Of a DNA stretch of 16,103 bases, positions 6,912 to 15,250 are shown one piece after another. Source of the DNA: JTS-AC122 sp041742635 (GTDB lineage Bacteria > Planctomycetota > Phycisphaerae > Phycisphaerales > UBA1924). Where the stretch lies: contig JBGSIF010000190.1 in the NCBI GenBank assembly GCA_041742635.1, positions 1-16,103 on the forward strand. The letters run 5' to 3'. How positions within the stretch are numbered: position 1 is the stretch's first letter; each line of letters starts with the position of its first letter. The notes under the pieces were generated by a model. The model was given only the letters and a program-made list of their open reading frames with translations, did no database searches and was not told where the DNA came from. Position numbers and translations under genes: made by a program.

Positions 6912-8261
6912 TTACATCTGGATCGACTCCGCCACATCGTCCAGCGGGAGTCGCCGTCGGCGTAGTGCGTCAAGCCCTTGACGGATGACCTGGAACCAGA
7001 CGCGGTTGATCTCGCCGATGTGCGGGGGCACCTGTGCTTCGTCGGCGAGGTACCGGCGGTACAGCCCGTTGCGGGTCAGAAGGTATTCGAGTTCATCGAT
7101 GTTGCGCGAGGCGACCTCGGCCTGGGTATCGCGCTCGGATCCTTCGATCGCCGAATCGGTCAGCAGCAGCCGAGAGCGGATGGACGTCAGGAGTTCGATG
7201 ATGCGAGATTCATCGGTGCGTGCCTGCGCGGCGACAAAGTCAAGGTCGTGTCCGGCGGCCCGACCGACAAACTGCACATGTTCGATCCCCGCGGCAACGA
7301 GGAGTTCTTCGATGGTGTCCACCGTGCCTCGTGAGAAGCGTGTTCGTTCGGCGCTCTGAGCGTTGAGTGTCAAGAGCCGGCCGGTGGGGTTGATGATCCG
7401 CCCGGGGAGTTCACTGGGGGAGAGCAGAGAGGTCGCGTCGTCTGGGCTCGTCCGGATACTCAGTGGCTCGGCGAGCATCATGGATCGAAAGATCAGTGGG
7501 TCGTACCCGCCCACGGCGCAGGCTCGCTGCATCGCTAGAACGACCGGGTCCGGGTCGATCGTGGGTCGTGCGGTTGACACCGTTACCCAAGGCGTGCTCA
7601 GGGGTGATTCGTCCGGCGAGATCGGGCAGGGGCCGTAGATCGCCGACGAGCGGAAGTAGACGCTGGGTACCACCGCGAATGCCATCGCTGCACCGCCGAC
7701 GGCTTCGTCGATCCAGGCGATCGTGCGGAAGCGGGGGAGGAACTCGTCGCGCAGAATGTGCTGAATGAGTTGGGCCTCGGACCAATAGCCGCCTTGGAGC
7801 GAAATGTCGAGTATGACGGTATCGACCGCGTCGTCGTGCAGTCGCCGAGCGGCGGCGCGCAAGCGCTCGGCGGTCACATGGATGCCCAAGATATTGCGCG
7901 CGCAACCCGTGGGGTCGGCGAGGTGACGCGGACGGCCGAGATGCAGGACCGCGACCCGATTCGGTGCGTCTTCGCGCAGTGGGTCGCGTAGATCAACGGC
8001 GGGGAGCAGCGAAGACGCGGACGAGCCGAGCGGTACAGACGAATCGGCCCGATCGTCGGCGACAATCGATCCGAGCGGAGCCGCCCGGTTGACATCATTG
8101 ATTGGCGACTGAACCTCCGGTTGGTTGGCACTGGCGGGGAACGAATCGCGGCCGATGGGAACAGCCTGTTGGAAACTTGACTGGCGGTGGGTCAGAGTCT
8201 GCGTGCAGCCAGCGGCGGCAACGCACCATGCAATGACGAGGATGTGAAAGCCGCGGGACAT
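6912..8261 (-). CDS. Lipoprotein with degenerate ClpP/NfeD-like (crotonase-fold) domain
   Basis: This 449-residue product begins with a lipoprotein signal peptide: a hydrophobic stretch at 5-17 and the lipobox A-A-G-C with Cys19. Residues 20-100 look disordered. Residues 102-330 resemble the serine-protease region of NfeD and the related SppA/ClpP fold. Seen there are VAVLHLG at 103-109, VDTVILDISLQGG at 146-158, a core helix/turn at 185-196 (DEAVGGAAMAFA), IYG at 208-210, and the NfeD-like LLTLNAQSAE...GTVDTIEELL at 296-321. In active relatives the nucleophilic serine sits in the small-residue segment matching 185-196, and here only Gly and Ala occur. No obvious catalytic lysine is present either. 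Residues 340-449 look helical and unrecognised. The ATG at 8261 lacks a Shine-Dalgarno sequence but gives the correct signal peptide. The role is unknown, perhaps envelope scaffolding or ligand binding. Confidence 0.7.
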   Translation of the reverse strand: MSRGFHILVIAWCVAAAGCTQTLTHRQSSFQQAVPIGRDSFPASANQPEVQSPINDVNRAAPLGSIVADDRADSSVPLGSSASSLLPAVDLRDPLREDAPNRVAVLHLGRPRHLADPTGCARNILGIHVTAERLRAAARRLHDDAVDTVILDISLQGGYWSEAQLIQHILRDEFLPRFRTIAWIDEAVGGAAMAFAVVPSVYFRSSAIYGPCPISPDESPLSTPWVTVSTARPTIDPDPVVLAMQRACAVGGYDPLIFRSMMLAEPLSIRTSPDDATSLLSPSELPGRIINPTGRLLTLNAQSAERTRFSRGTVDTIEELLVAAGIEHVQFVGRAAGHDLDFVAAQARTDESRIIELLTSIRSRLLLTDSAIEGSERDTQAEVASRNIDELEYLLTRNGLYRRYLADEAQVPPHIGEINRVWFQVIRQGLDALRRRRLPLDDVAESIQM

Positions 8262-8456
8262 CGACCATGTCAGACGCACGGCTTGCTTGCGAGTTCCCTT
8301 GGCGTTGCAACGACTCTGCGCGAATAAGTGACGGAGATTGGGTTCACTTGAACGACGTGTACAACCAACGCGGCACCGACGCTGCATTTACTGTGTCTTG
8401 CACCGGGCTTGGTGTGCTGTGCGTCGGCTTCTCAAGCAGCAACGGAGTTTGTTCGC
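8262..8456. promoter_or_regulatory. Divergent intergenic region, lipoprotein / MFS exporter
   Basis: This 195-bp gap separates two divergently transcribed genes and should contain both promoters. It holds the palindrome at 8342-8353 described separately and, at its right end, the GGAG (8444-8447) that decides the start of the exporter gene. A small open frame running through it (8267-8491) looks non-coding. No clear -35/-10 pair was recognised. Confidence 0.4.
8342..8353. promoter_or_regulatory. Palindrome GTTCACTTGAAC, candidate operator
   Basis: GTTCA and TGAAC are exact reverse complements separated by two bases. The site lies in the divergent promoter region, 80 bp from the lipoprotein start and about 103 bp from the exporter start. 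Its GTTC-N4-GAAC core resembles the LexA box reported for Verrucomicrobia (TGTTC-N4-GAACA, from memory), but the outermost bases differ. A TetR- or MarR-type operator for the exporter is equally possible. No regulator gene is next to it. Confidence 0.3.
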
Positions 8457-9815
8457 ATGAGCAAAGAGCGGGTGCGGCTATTGATCGGTGATTCGCCCCG
8501 CTACCGTTCCGACATGACTGGCTCACGCGCGCCGAGTTTGTTGTTTATCTTTATCACGCTCCTGATCGACGTGCTCGGGATCGGGCTGATTATCCCCGTG
8601 GGGCCGAAACTGGTCGCGTGGGTGCAGGGGCTGCCGATGGACGGGGCGGAGAACCAGACGGCGCTGGCGTACGGGCTGCTCGCCGCAACGTACGCCGCGA
8701 TGCAGTTCGTGTTTGCGCCTATTCTCGGCTCGCTGTCAGACCGCTTCGGGCGCAGGCCGGTGATCCTGGTCTCGCTTGCAGGGTCGGCACTCGACTACTT
8801 CGCGGCGGCGATCGTCACGGTGTACTTCCCGAGCCTCGCGCTGCTGTTCGTGACGCGCGCGATCAATGGAATATCGGGTGCCAACATCACGGCGTGCAGC
8901 GCGTATATCGCGGATGTGACCACCCCCGAAAAACGTGCCGCGGGGTACGGGATCATGGGCGCGGCGTTCGGGCTTGGGTTCGTGGTCGGCCCGCTCGCGG
9001 GCGGATTCTTGGGCGACCCGAAGATCCAACTTCCGCTCATCGGCGCGGGCGATGTGCATTACCCGTTCATCGCGGCGGGGTGCTTGTGCCTACTGAACTG
9101 GCTGTATGGTCTCTTTGTACTTCCGGAGTCGCTGGCAAAGGAACACCGGCGTGCGTTTTCGTGGAAGAAAGCCAACCCGCTCGGCGCGTTCAAATGGCTC
9201 ATGGGTCATCCGGTGGTCATCACCCTCGCGCTCGCGCTCTTCTTGCTCAACATCGCGCAGTTCTCGCTGCACTCGACATGGGTGCTTTCGATGGGGATGC
9301 GGTTCGCGTGGACGCCGGCGGATGTGGGGTGGTCGCTGTTCGCCGTGGGGTTGACGGCGGCGTTCGTGCAAGGCGGACTGGCACGCAAGATTATCCCCGC
9401 ACTCGGTGAGCGGCTGTGTCTGCTGATCGGCGTCGTGCTGGGTGTCGGCGCGTTCGCGGGGTACGGGCTAGCAACACACGGGTGGATGATCTATTCGATC
9501 ATCGTGGTGGCGTCGCTCGGCGGTGTGTCGGGGCCGGCGGTGCAGGGGATCGTGAGCAAGGCGGTGCCGCCGAGCGAGCAGGGATTGCTGCAAGGGGCGC
9601 TCACGGGTCTGCAAAGCATCGCGGCGGTCCTTGGCCCACTCGTCGGGACCGGTGTGTTCCGATTTTTTACGGCTGACGACGTGCCGGTGAAACTTCCCGG
9701 CTCGCCGTTCTTGCTCGGGTCGGTGCTGTGCGTGCTATCGCTGGTGCCGATCGCCCTCGTGTGGAAGCGGCTGCCTTCGCGTGTACGAGATGTGCCACTG
9801 GAAACGCCGATGTGA
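8457..9815 (+). CDS. TCR/Tet-like MFS drug exporter
   Basis: This major facilitator superfamily protein has 452 residues from ATG 8457, or 433 from ATG 8514, with about 12 predicted membrane helices. Helix 1 reads FIFITLLIDVLGIGLIIPV, typical of the TetA/multidrug H+ antiporter branch. The motif-A loop GSLSDRFGRRP is at 91-101 after helix 2, and a PEKRAAGYG loop and a GFVVGPLAGG segment (motif C-like) follow. It should sit in the inner membrane and export a drug or metabolite in exchange for protons. The substrate is not readable. I prefer 8457 because GGAG lies nine bases upstream, whereas ATG 8514 has no ribosome-binding site. Family N-termini are short, so the later start remains possible. 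It diverges from the lipoprotein gene, and its stop lies 8 bp from that of the facing transporter gene. Confidence 0.88.
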   Translation: MSKERVRLLIGDSPRYRSDMTGSRAPSLLFIFITLLIDVLGIGLIIPVGPKLVAWVQGLPMDGAENQTALAYGLLAATYAAMQFVFAPILGSLSDRFGRRPVILVSLAGSALDYFAAAIVTVYFPSLALLFVTRAINGISGANITACSAYIADVTTPEKRAAGYGIMGAAFGLGFVVGPLAGGFLGDPKIQLPLIGAGDVHYPFIAAGCLCLLNWLYGLFVLPESLAKEHRRAFSWKKANPLGAFKWLMGHPVVITLALALFLLNIAQFSLHSTWVLSMGMRFAWTPADVGWSLFAVGLTAAFVQGGLARKIIPALGERLCLLIGVVLGVGAFAGYGLATHGWMIYSIIVVASLGGVSGPAVQGIVSKAVPPSEQGLLQGALTGLQSIAAVLGPLVGTGVFRFFTADDVPVKLPGSPFLLGSVLCVLSLVPIALVWKRLPSRVRDVPLETPM

Positions 9816-9823
9816 CCGCCGCA

Positions 9824-11161
9824 TTAGGTTTTGCGCTCGCGTTCGCGGAAGAGCAGGACGAACATGACGAGCACCGCCGCGGCGAACGCGGCGGGTGCGA
9901 TCCAGATCGACTTCCAGTCGAGTGCCTTCGTAACGGGGTCGGTGTAGTGCGCGACGAGTTTGCCGAAGAGGATCGCGCCCAGGCCCAGGCCCAGCCCTTG
10001 GGTGATCAGCACGAGGAAGCCTTGCGCCTGCCCGCGAATTTCCTTGGGTGCTTTGCGATCGACGTAGATGAAGCCGGTGACGAAGAAGAAGTCATAGCAG
10101 ATGCCGTGCAGGATCACACCAGTCAGCGCAAGAGACAGGAGTTTGTCGTCCGCCGCCCCGGCAAACAGCGCGTACCGCACGATCCACGCGAGCATCCCGA
10201 TGGCGAGCATCCACTTCACGCCGAGCCGCGCGAAGAAGAGCGGCATGAGGAGCATGAAGACAATCTCGGACATCTGCCCGAACTGCATCGAGAGCGTGGC
10301 GTTAAACGCAGGGTCGCCCGGCTTGACGTGCGAGGTGCCGACCGCGTCGACAAACGAACGTGCATACGCGTAATACCCGGCGAGCGGGATGCAAATCAGA
10401 AACGAGCACAGGGCGAAAACGAAGTACCCGCGCTGACGCAGGAGTCGCAGCGAATCCAGCCCCATGATCTCGCGCACGGTGACTTTCTTTCCCTTCGCCG
10501 GCGGGGGTGTGTGGGGCAGAAAAAAAGAGAAGAGGCCCAAGAGCAACCCCGCGCCACCAGCGACATAGAACTGGACCGGTGACTTATCACCCTCGGCGAT
10601 CCAGGTCGTGCCCAGTCCCCATGTGGAGAGGTTTCCACCGACGACGATCCCCCCGACGATCCACCCGATGGTGCCGAACGTCCGCACGAAGGGAAACTGC
10701 TTTTCCGGGGATGACATGTGGTGGAAGCACAGGGTGTTGGTCAGCCCGAGGGTGGGCATATAGCAGAGCATGTGCGCCAGCAGCAGCAGGACGTAGGGGT
10801 GAAAGAAACTGGCGTTCTCGGCGGCCTCGGCGGGTGCGTTCACCGCCGCCACCACCGTCGGAACCGCGAGCAATACCGCCCCGCCTAGCAGGTGCAGCAC
10901 CCCCAGCACCCGCTGCGTCGGGAAGAAGCGATCCGCGATCAGCCCGAGGAAGAACGGCGAGATCACGGCGGCGATCGGCCCGACGGTGTACGCCCACGCG
11001 GTCAGTCCGCCGATCTTTGTGACGCTCATCCACCCGGTCATCGAGACGTACCACGCTCCCCATACGAAGAACTGGAGGAACATCATGGTACTGAGCAGGA
11101 AGGTGGCGCCGCTCTTGGCATGAGCGAGCACGGGCGTCGGGGTGGTTTCGGAGCGGTTCAT
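9824..11161 (-). CDS. Nucleoside:H+ symporter family MFS transporter
   Basis: This 445-residue, roughly 12-helix inner-membrane protein belongs to the NHS group of the major facilitator superfamily (E. coli NupG/XapB). Helix 1 reads FLQFFVWGAWYVSMTGWM. A YDFFFVTGFIYVDRKAP segment and RGQAQGFLVLITQGLG near the C-terminus are typical of the versions I associate with Planctomycetes and Bacteroidetes. The expected role is proton-driven uptake of nucleosides or a related sugar-like compound, though the true substrate in these bacteria is uncertain. The ATG directly follows the stop codon of the kinase gene (TAAATG). Its ribosome-binding site, AAAGG at 11170-11174, lies inside the kinase coding sequence, eight bases from the ATG. 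This implies translational coupling. It converges with the Tet-like exporter, and no terminator was seen in the 8-bp gap. Confidence 0.9.
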   Translation of the reverse strand: MNRSETTPTPVLAHAKSGATFLLSTMMFLQFFVWGAWYVSMTGWMSVTKIGGLTAWAYTVGPIAAVISPFFLGLIADRFFPTQRVLGVLHLLGGAVLLAVPTVVAAVNAPAEAAENASFFHPYVLLLLAHMLCYMPTLGLTNTLCFHHMSSPEKQFPFVRTFGTIGWIVGGIVVGGNLSTWGLGTTWIAEGDKSPVQFYVAGGAGLLLGLFSFFLPHTPPPAKGKKVTVREIMGLDSLRLLRQRGYFVFALCSFLICIPLAGYYAYARSFVDAVGTSHVKPGDPAFNATLSMQFGQMSEIVFMLLMPLFFARLGVKWMLAIGMLAWIVRYALFAGAADDKLLSLALTGVILHGICYDFFFVTGFIYVDRKAPKEIRGQAQGFLVLITQGLGLGLGAILFGKLVAHYTDPVTKALDWKSIWIAPAAFAAAVLVMFVLLFRERERKT

Positions 11162-14100
11162 TTAGTGAGCCTTTCGTTCGAACGAGCGTGGGCCGGATGA
11201 AGGCCAGCGGGCCGTGGCGGAAACAAATCCGAAAACAAACAGGGCGGCGACGAGCAGTAGGCCCACGACAGCGCCCGTGGCGTGCCATGCATTCAGGTCG
11301 GTCGTCGCGGGCGCGCCGCGGACGATGATGAACACAAAGTGCATGATGATAATCGCAAGAAGCCCGAACCTGACGATGAAATACGTCATGCCCGCGGACA
11401 TCGCAATCAAGAGTGCGAGCAACCCGGGTTCGGGCAGCGCGGTGTTCCCACCGTCGGAAGTGACCAGTACGGAGACGAACACAAACAGCAGCCCAATCGC
11501 GACGGCCTTCACACGCACGATCGCACCGACGCCGACATAAAAGAAGAGCACCAGCAGCCCGTTGATCGTGGCTTGGACAAGAGCCGAGAGCACGAACGCG
11601 ATGGTGCCGGGCACCCCGTCGAGGGATTGCTCATTCGGAAAGAACAGCATATCGACGGGCCGCCCGCGCGCCACGGCGAGCATCGAGTACCCCGAGATGC
11701 ACAGCACGATCGCGCACCCGACGCAGCACGAGAGCAGGATGTGCCGCCCCACCAGCGGGTCGCGCCACTTCCCCGACAGCAGCCGCGTCCACGATACCAG
11801 CAAGTGCGGGTCGCGCCGGCGGACGATCGGCTCGAGCGCCATGTACAGCATCCACGCGATCGACGCCGGCACAAGCGAGAGCGCCAGCCCGTAGATGAAA
11901 CGGTTCCACTCGGTGCCCATCGAGGTCGAGTGGTGTGCGGTGCAAGCCCATGTGATCAGCCGCATCACGATGAGCGAGCCGGCAAGGCGCGACGCACCCA
12001 GCGCGTCGCCACGCCCGATGCGGTAGTTCCGGCGCGCGTAGTACCCGGCGAACAGGATCCCCGCGATGACGGTGAGCAGGACGCCTGCCTGCAGGATGGA
12101 CTGCACACCTCCGCCGCCACCACGCCGCGGCTCATCGGGCGGAGGGTTCTTGGCGGCAGGAGCCGGTGGAGGGGTGTTTGCGGGTGCGGAGGAAGGGGCG
12201 GGTGTGATCCCGCTCGCCGCGGCCTCCACGGACGCCTCGGCAGCAGGCGGCGCTATTCTGCCCGGTGGAACTTCTTTGCCCAGCGGTGATTTGATGACCA
12301 AGTCGCCCAGGCCCGGTGTTCGCTGCGGACGCTCGGCGTCCGAGCGGTCGTGCGGAGGTGGGCGCGGCGGGGTGGGATGGGTGGTCGAGGTTGGGGGGGC
12401 GGGTTCGCTGCCCAGGTCGAGTCCGAGTTCGTCGTCGAATCCGCTGGTGCTCGAGTCCGTGGCCGGCGCGATATCCCAGCGCCCGAACTGCCGGAACCAC
12501 GTCGGCTTCCCGTCGGTAAACGCCGCTTCGACGCGCCACTTGATCATCTCATCGCCCGGCAACGCGCCGGCCCACGCGAGGTGTACGTCCGCGTCGTGCG
12601 GCGGGCGCCGGATCGGACGCACCCGCTCGAACGCCTTGATATCCAGTTCGGCGAGTTCAAACAGTTTCTCCGCCATCGCGCCCGCCGCTTCGTTCGCTGC
12701 GATGCTTGCCGCGTTGGCCGATCCATCCGTTCCCGCATTGGCCGCGTCGGGTTGCGTGCGGTCTCGCCGTTTTCGGCTCGGCGGCGGGGGGACGGTCAGG
12801 CTGATGAGCCGCCCCTTCGTGTCCACATCAACCTGGCGCATCCCAGGTTCGCTCGGGTGCGGGTCGCTGGCGCGGACGACCCCCGCGGCGTTGACGGGCA
12901 TGAGTTCCCCGAAGATCGAGCTGCGGTACGTGTACCGCACCACCGCCGGGCGGCCCGTGCGCAGTGCCTCCCACCGGGCAGGGTCGCTCGGGTGTTCCTT
13001 GAGCAGGTGCGCGAGGTACTCGCGCCGGAACTGCACGAGCATCGCGTCGTCCTTGGCTGGCTCGTCGTACCCCAGCGTGCGGAGCATCTCCTTCGCGCGG
13101 TCTTCCAGCACGATCGGCGAGCGTTCGAGCGGGAGTTGGCTCAGCACCGCCGTCCACCTCGACGCCCACAGGAAGAATACGATGCACACCACGCCGAACC
13201 CGACCATCGCCCCGGCCCACGCGGGCTTGATCGTTCCTGTCGGCCCCGCCGCCGCGACGAGTTCGGGCGACGGTGTCTCCCCCGCTTCCAGCGCGGCGAG
13301 CAACGGATCGCCGCCCGGTAGCGCGGCGGCAACGCTCAGGGCCGAGCCCGGGCGGTTTGACGGCTCGTCGTCCAGGCAGCGCATGATCACCCGCTCCACC
13401 GCCGGGTCCATGTCGTCGATGATCGTCGAGGGGCGAGAGAGCGCGGTCGCGGTGCGCGTGCTGCTCGCCGTTGTGACCGTCTCCCCGGCGAACGCCTGCC
13501 TGCCCGTGAAGAGTTCGTACAACACCAGCCCGAGGGAATAGATATCGCTCCGGGGCGAAACCTCGCGCCCGGCGAGCGACTCCGGGGCCATGTACGCCGG
13601 CGTCCCCGACCGTACGTCCCCGCCGGTGATCCCCCCGATCGCGCCCGCGATGCCGAAGTCCATGATCTTGGCCTGCCCGCGCCCGTCGAGCATGATATTG
13701 GCGGGCTTGAGGTCGCGGTGCAGCACGCCCGCGTTGTGCGCCGCCGCCAGACCGGCGCACACCTGCCGCGCGACCTGCACGGCTTTGTCCTTGGGCAATC
13801 GCCCGATGCGGCGGAGCAGCGACGACAAATCCTCGCCGTCGATGTACTCCATCGATAGGAAGTGCAGCGTGCCGCCGTCCCCGCCGGCAGTGCCCCCACC
13901 GACCTCGACATCGTTCAGGTCGTACACGCGGCAGACGCTGGGGTGCGAGATCTGCCGCGAGATGCGCACCTCGTCGCGGAAGCGTTCGAGCCGGCGCGCT
14001 TCAGCGGCGAAGCCCGCGGGAAGGAACTTCAGCGCGACCTGCTGCCCGAGTTTCAGGTCGTCCGCCCGGTACACCTCTCCCATGCCCCCCTTGCCCAGCC

Positions 14101-14455
14101 GGGCGATGATCCGATACCGCCCTCCGAGGAGCGAGCCGGGGGCAAACACGGTTTCGTCCAAGTCTCCCCGGCCCCGGCGTTCCATGACGATGGTCGCGGC
14201 GGCGGCGGGGCCAAGGCCCAAGCCAAACCCGTGGACAGAGACAGAATCAGAACCCGAGCTGGAACCCATGCTGGGGTCGGATGCCGAGCCGGGCTGGGAG
14301 CCAAGGCTCGGGGACGCGGCGACAACGGGGGCGTCGGGCACGGCCGGTGCGGCGGGCATCGTCGAGATAGTGGGCGCAAAGATCGGCTTCCCGCAGCGCG
14401 GACAGAACCGCCCGCCGGGCACCAACTTCGTCTGACATTCAGGGCACACGCTCAT
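11162..14455 (-). CDS. Receptor-like Ser/Thr protein kinase with zinc ribbon and polytopic C-terminus
   Basis: This 1097-residue multidomain protein starts with a zinc ribbon (C4, C7, C18, C21), then a low-complexity linker to about 105. An intact Hanks-type kinase domain follows at about 113-380: glycine loop GKGGMG 121-126, VALK with Lys143, Glu162 in helix C, HRDLKPAN 246-253, DFG 266-268 and APE 290-292. A transmembrane helix lies at about 412-430. Residues 431-786 are probably extracytoplasmic, with a TYRSSIFGELMPV stretch (509-521), a RVEAAFTDGKPTWF segment (641-654), and Pro/Ala-rich linkers at about 556-595 and 685-785. Residues 787-1080 form about eight more helices, with a loop holding LEPIVRR and RDPLVGR (874-904). 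From memory, this extracytoplasmic plus membrane arrangement occurs in uncharacterised acidobacterial kinases. ATG 14455 is preferred over GTG 14473 because it precedes the zinc ribbon closely. Neither has a Shine-Dalgarno sequence. Confidence 0.92.
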   Translation of the reverse strand: MSVCPECQTKLVPGGRFCPRCGKPIFAPTISTMPAAPAVPDAPVVAASPSLGSQPGSASDPSMGSSSGSDSVSVHGFGLGLGPAAAATIVMERRGRGDLDETVFAPGSLLGGRYRIIARLGKGGMGEVYRADDLKLGQQVALKFLPAGFAAEARRLERFRDEVRISRQISHPSVCRVYDLNDVEVGGGTAGGDGGTLHFLSMEYIDGEDLSSLLRRIGRLPKDKAVQVARQVCAGLAAAHNAGVLHRDLKPANIMLDGRGQAKIMDFGIAGAIGGITGGDVRSGTPAYMAPESLAGREVSPRSDIYSLGLVLYELFTGRQAFAGETVTTASSTRTATALSRPSTIIDDMDPAVERVIMRCLDDEPSNRPGSALSVAAALPGGDPLLAALEAGETPSPELVAAAGPTGTIKPAWAGAMVGFGVVCIVFFLWASRWTAVLSQLPLERSPIVLEDRAKEMLRTLGYDEPAKDDAMLVQFRREYLAHLLKEHPSDPARWEALRTGRPAVVRYTYRSSIFGELMPVNAAGVVRASDPHPSEPGMRQVDVDTKGRLISLTVPPPPSRKRRDRTQPDAANAGTDGSANAASIAANEAAGAMAEKLFELAELDIKAFERVRPIRRPPHDADVHLAWAGALPGDEMIKWRVEAAFTDGKPTWFRQFGRWDIAPATDSSTSGFDDELGLDLGSEPAPPTSTTHPTPPRPPPHDRSDAERPQRTPGLGDLVIKSPLGKEVPPGRIAPPAAEASVEAAASGITPAPSSAPANTPPPAPAAKNPPPDEPRRGGGGGVQSILQAGVLLTVIAGILFAGYYARRNYRIGRGDALGASRLAGSLIVMRLITWACTAHHSTSMGTEWNRFIYGLALSLVPASIAWMLYMALEPIVRRRDPHLLVSWTRLLSGKWRDPLVGRHILLSCCVGCAIVLCISGYSMLAVARGRPVDMLFFPNEQSLDGVPGTIAFVLSALVQATINGLLVLFFYVGVGAIVRVKAVAIGLLFVFVSVLVTSDGGNTALPEPGLLALLIAMSAGMTYFIVRFGLLAIIIMHFVFIIVRGAPATTDLNAWHATGAVVGLLLVAALFVFGFVSATARWPSSGPRSFERKAH

Positions 14456-14539
14456 ACAGGGGTGAGCATACACGAAAACTCAGACTGGAGGCGTATCGCC
14501 GCGCACCCACTCGTCTGTTTCAGACTGTCGTTGATTCAG
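14456..14539 (-). promoter_or_regulatory. Kinase upstream region with paired 8-bp direct repeats
   Basis: This 84-bp gap lies between the metallo-hydrolase stop and the kinase start. TCAGACTG occurs at 14480-14487 and again at 14520-14527, exactly 40 bp apart. The second copy also forms a short inverted repeat with GTCTG at 14513-14517. The minus-strand TATGCT close to the kinase ATG could serve as a -10 element, but no good -35 element was found. No terminator with a T-run is present, so read-through from the hydrolase gene is plausible. Confidence 0.3.
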
Positions 14540-15250
14540 TCAACCCTTCGTATACGGATTCGACCTCTTTTCTCGTTCGATCGTCGTCGCCGGGCCGTGG
14601 CCGGGGTAAACCTTGGTGTCGCCGGGGAGGGTGTAGAGGCTCGCCCGGATCGAAGCGATGAGCACGTCGTGGCTCCCGCCGGGGAAGTCGGTGCGGCCGA
14701 TGGATCCGGCGAAAAGGGCGTCGCCGACGATCGCGGTCTTCGATTCGTCGTGGACCAGACAGATCCCGCCGGGGGAGTGCCCGGGGGTGTGCAGCACGCG
14801 CCAGGTGCTGCCGGCGAGCGCGAGCGTTTCGCTCTGCCTGAGCAGCCTATCCGGGCCGGGTGCGGTCGTTGGCACGCCCCCAATCGCGCTCAGGTTCAGC
14901 ATCGGGTCGTTCAGCCAGGCACCCTCAGCTTCGTGAATCCAGACCGGAAGGCCGGGGGCAGGGGGGAATGCACTCACGACCTCGCGCACGCCCGCGATGT
15001 GGTCCACATGGGCATGGGTCAGGATCAACGCGGCGGGGACCAGCCCAGACTCGCGGACGAAACGGATGATCGGCGCAGGCCCGAAACTGGCGTCGATGAT
15101 CCAGCACGCCGGATCGCCGGGAACCCAGATGACGTAACAGTTCGTCTGATACGGCCCGAGCGTAAAACAGCGGACCTGGGGTATCGGGGCAGACGGGGTG
15201 ATAGGAAGATTGTTCGGATTGGTTTCGCCGAGGGTGGTCATGTGTGGCAT
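14540..15250 (-). CDS. MBL-fold metallohydrolase, glyoxalase II-like
   Basis: This 236-residue metallo-beta-lactamase-fold enzyme has the complete metal-binding set: THAHVDH at 78-84 (H79, H81, D83, H84), H158 in HTPGHSPGG, D177 in GDALF, and H218 in YPGHG. The GDALFAGSIGRTDFPGG stretch (176-192) is characteristic of the small glyoxalase II-like (YcbL-type) group. These hydrolyse thioesters or related substrates in the cytosol using Zn or Fe. A persulfide dioxygenase-like activity is less likely but not excluded. ATG 15250 or ATG 15241 is the start. Neither has a Shine-Dalgarno sequence, and a TATTAT box positioned for a leaderless transcript favours 15241. Longer in-frame extensions run through non-coding-looking sequence. 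The kinase gene lies 84 bp downstream on the same strand, and the cupin gene is divergent. Confidence 0.9.
   Translation of the reverse strand: MPHMTTLGETNPNNLPITPSAPIPQVRCFTLGPYQTNCYVIWVPGDPACWIIDASFGPAPIIRFVRESGLVPAALILTHAHVDHIAGVREVVSAFPPAPGLPVWIHEAEGAWLNDPMLNLSAIGGVPTTAPGPDRLLRQSETLALAGSTWRVLHTPGHSPGGICLVHDESKTAIVGDALFAGSIGRTDFPGGSHDVLIASIRASLYTLPGDTKVYPGHGPATTIEREKRSNPYTKG

Noticed and set aside
8267..8491. Small plus-strand open frame in the lipoprotein/exporter intergenic region
   Set aside because: It has no ribosome-binding site or recognisable motif, and it overlaps the start of the exporter gene in another frame.
9813..9830. Bidirectional terminator between the two convergent transporter genes
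   Set aside because: The stops are only 8 bp apart and no hairpin with T-runs is visible around them.
12066..13541. 491-codon plus-strand open frame opposite the kinase gene
   Set aside because: The translation is Ser/Arg/Gly-rich low-complexity sequence, typical of an antisense shadow in high-GC DNA, while the minus strand holds intact kinase motifs.
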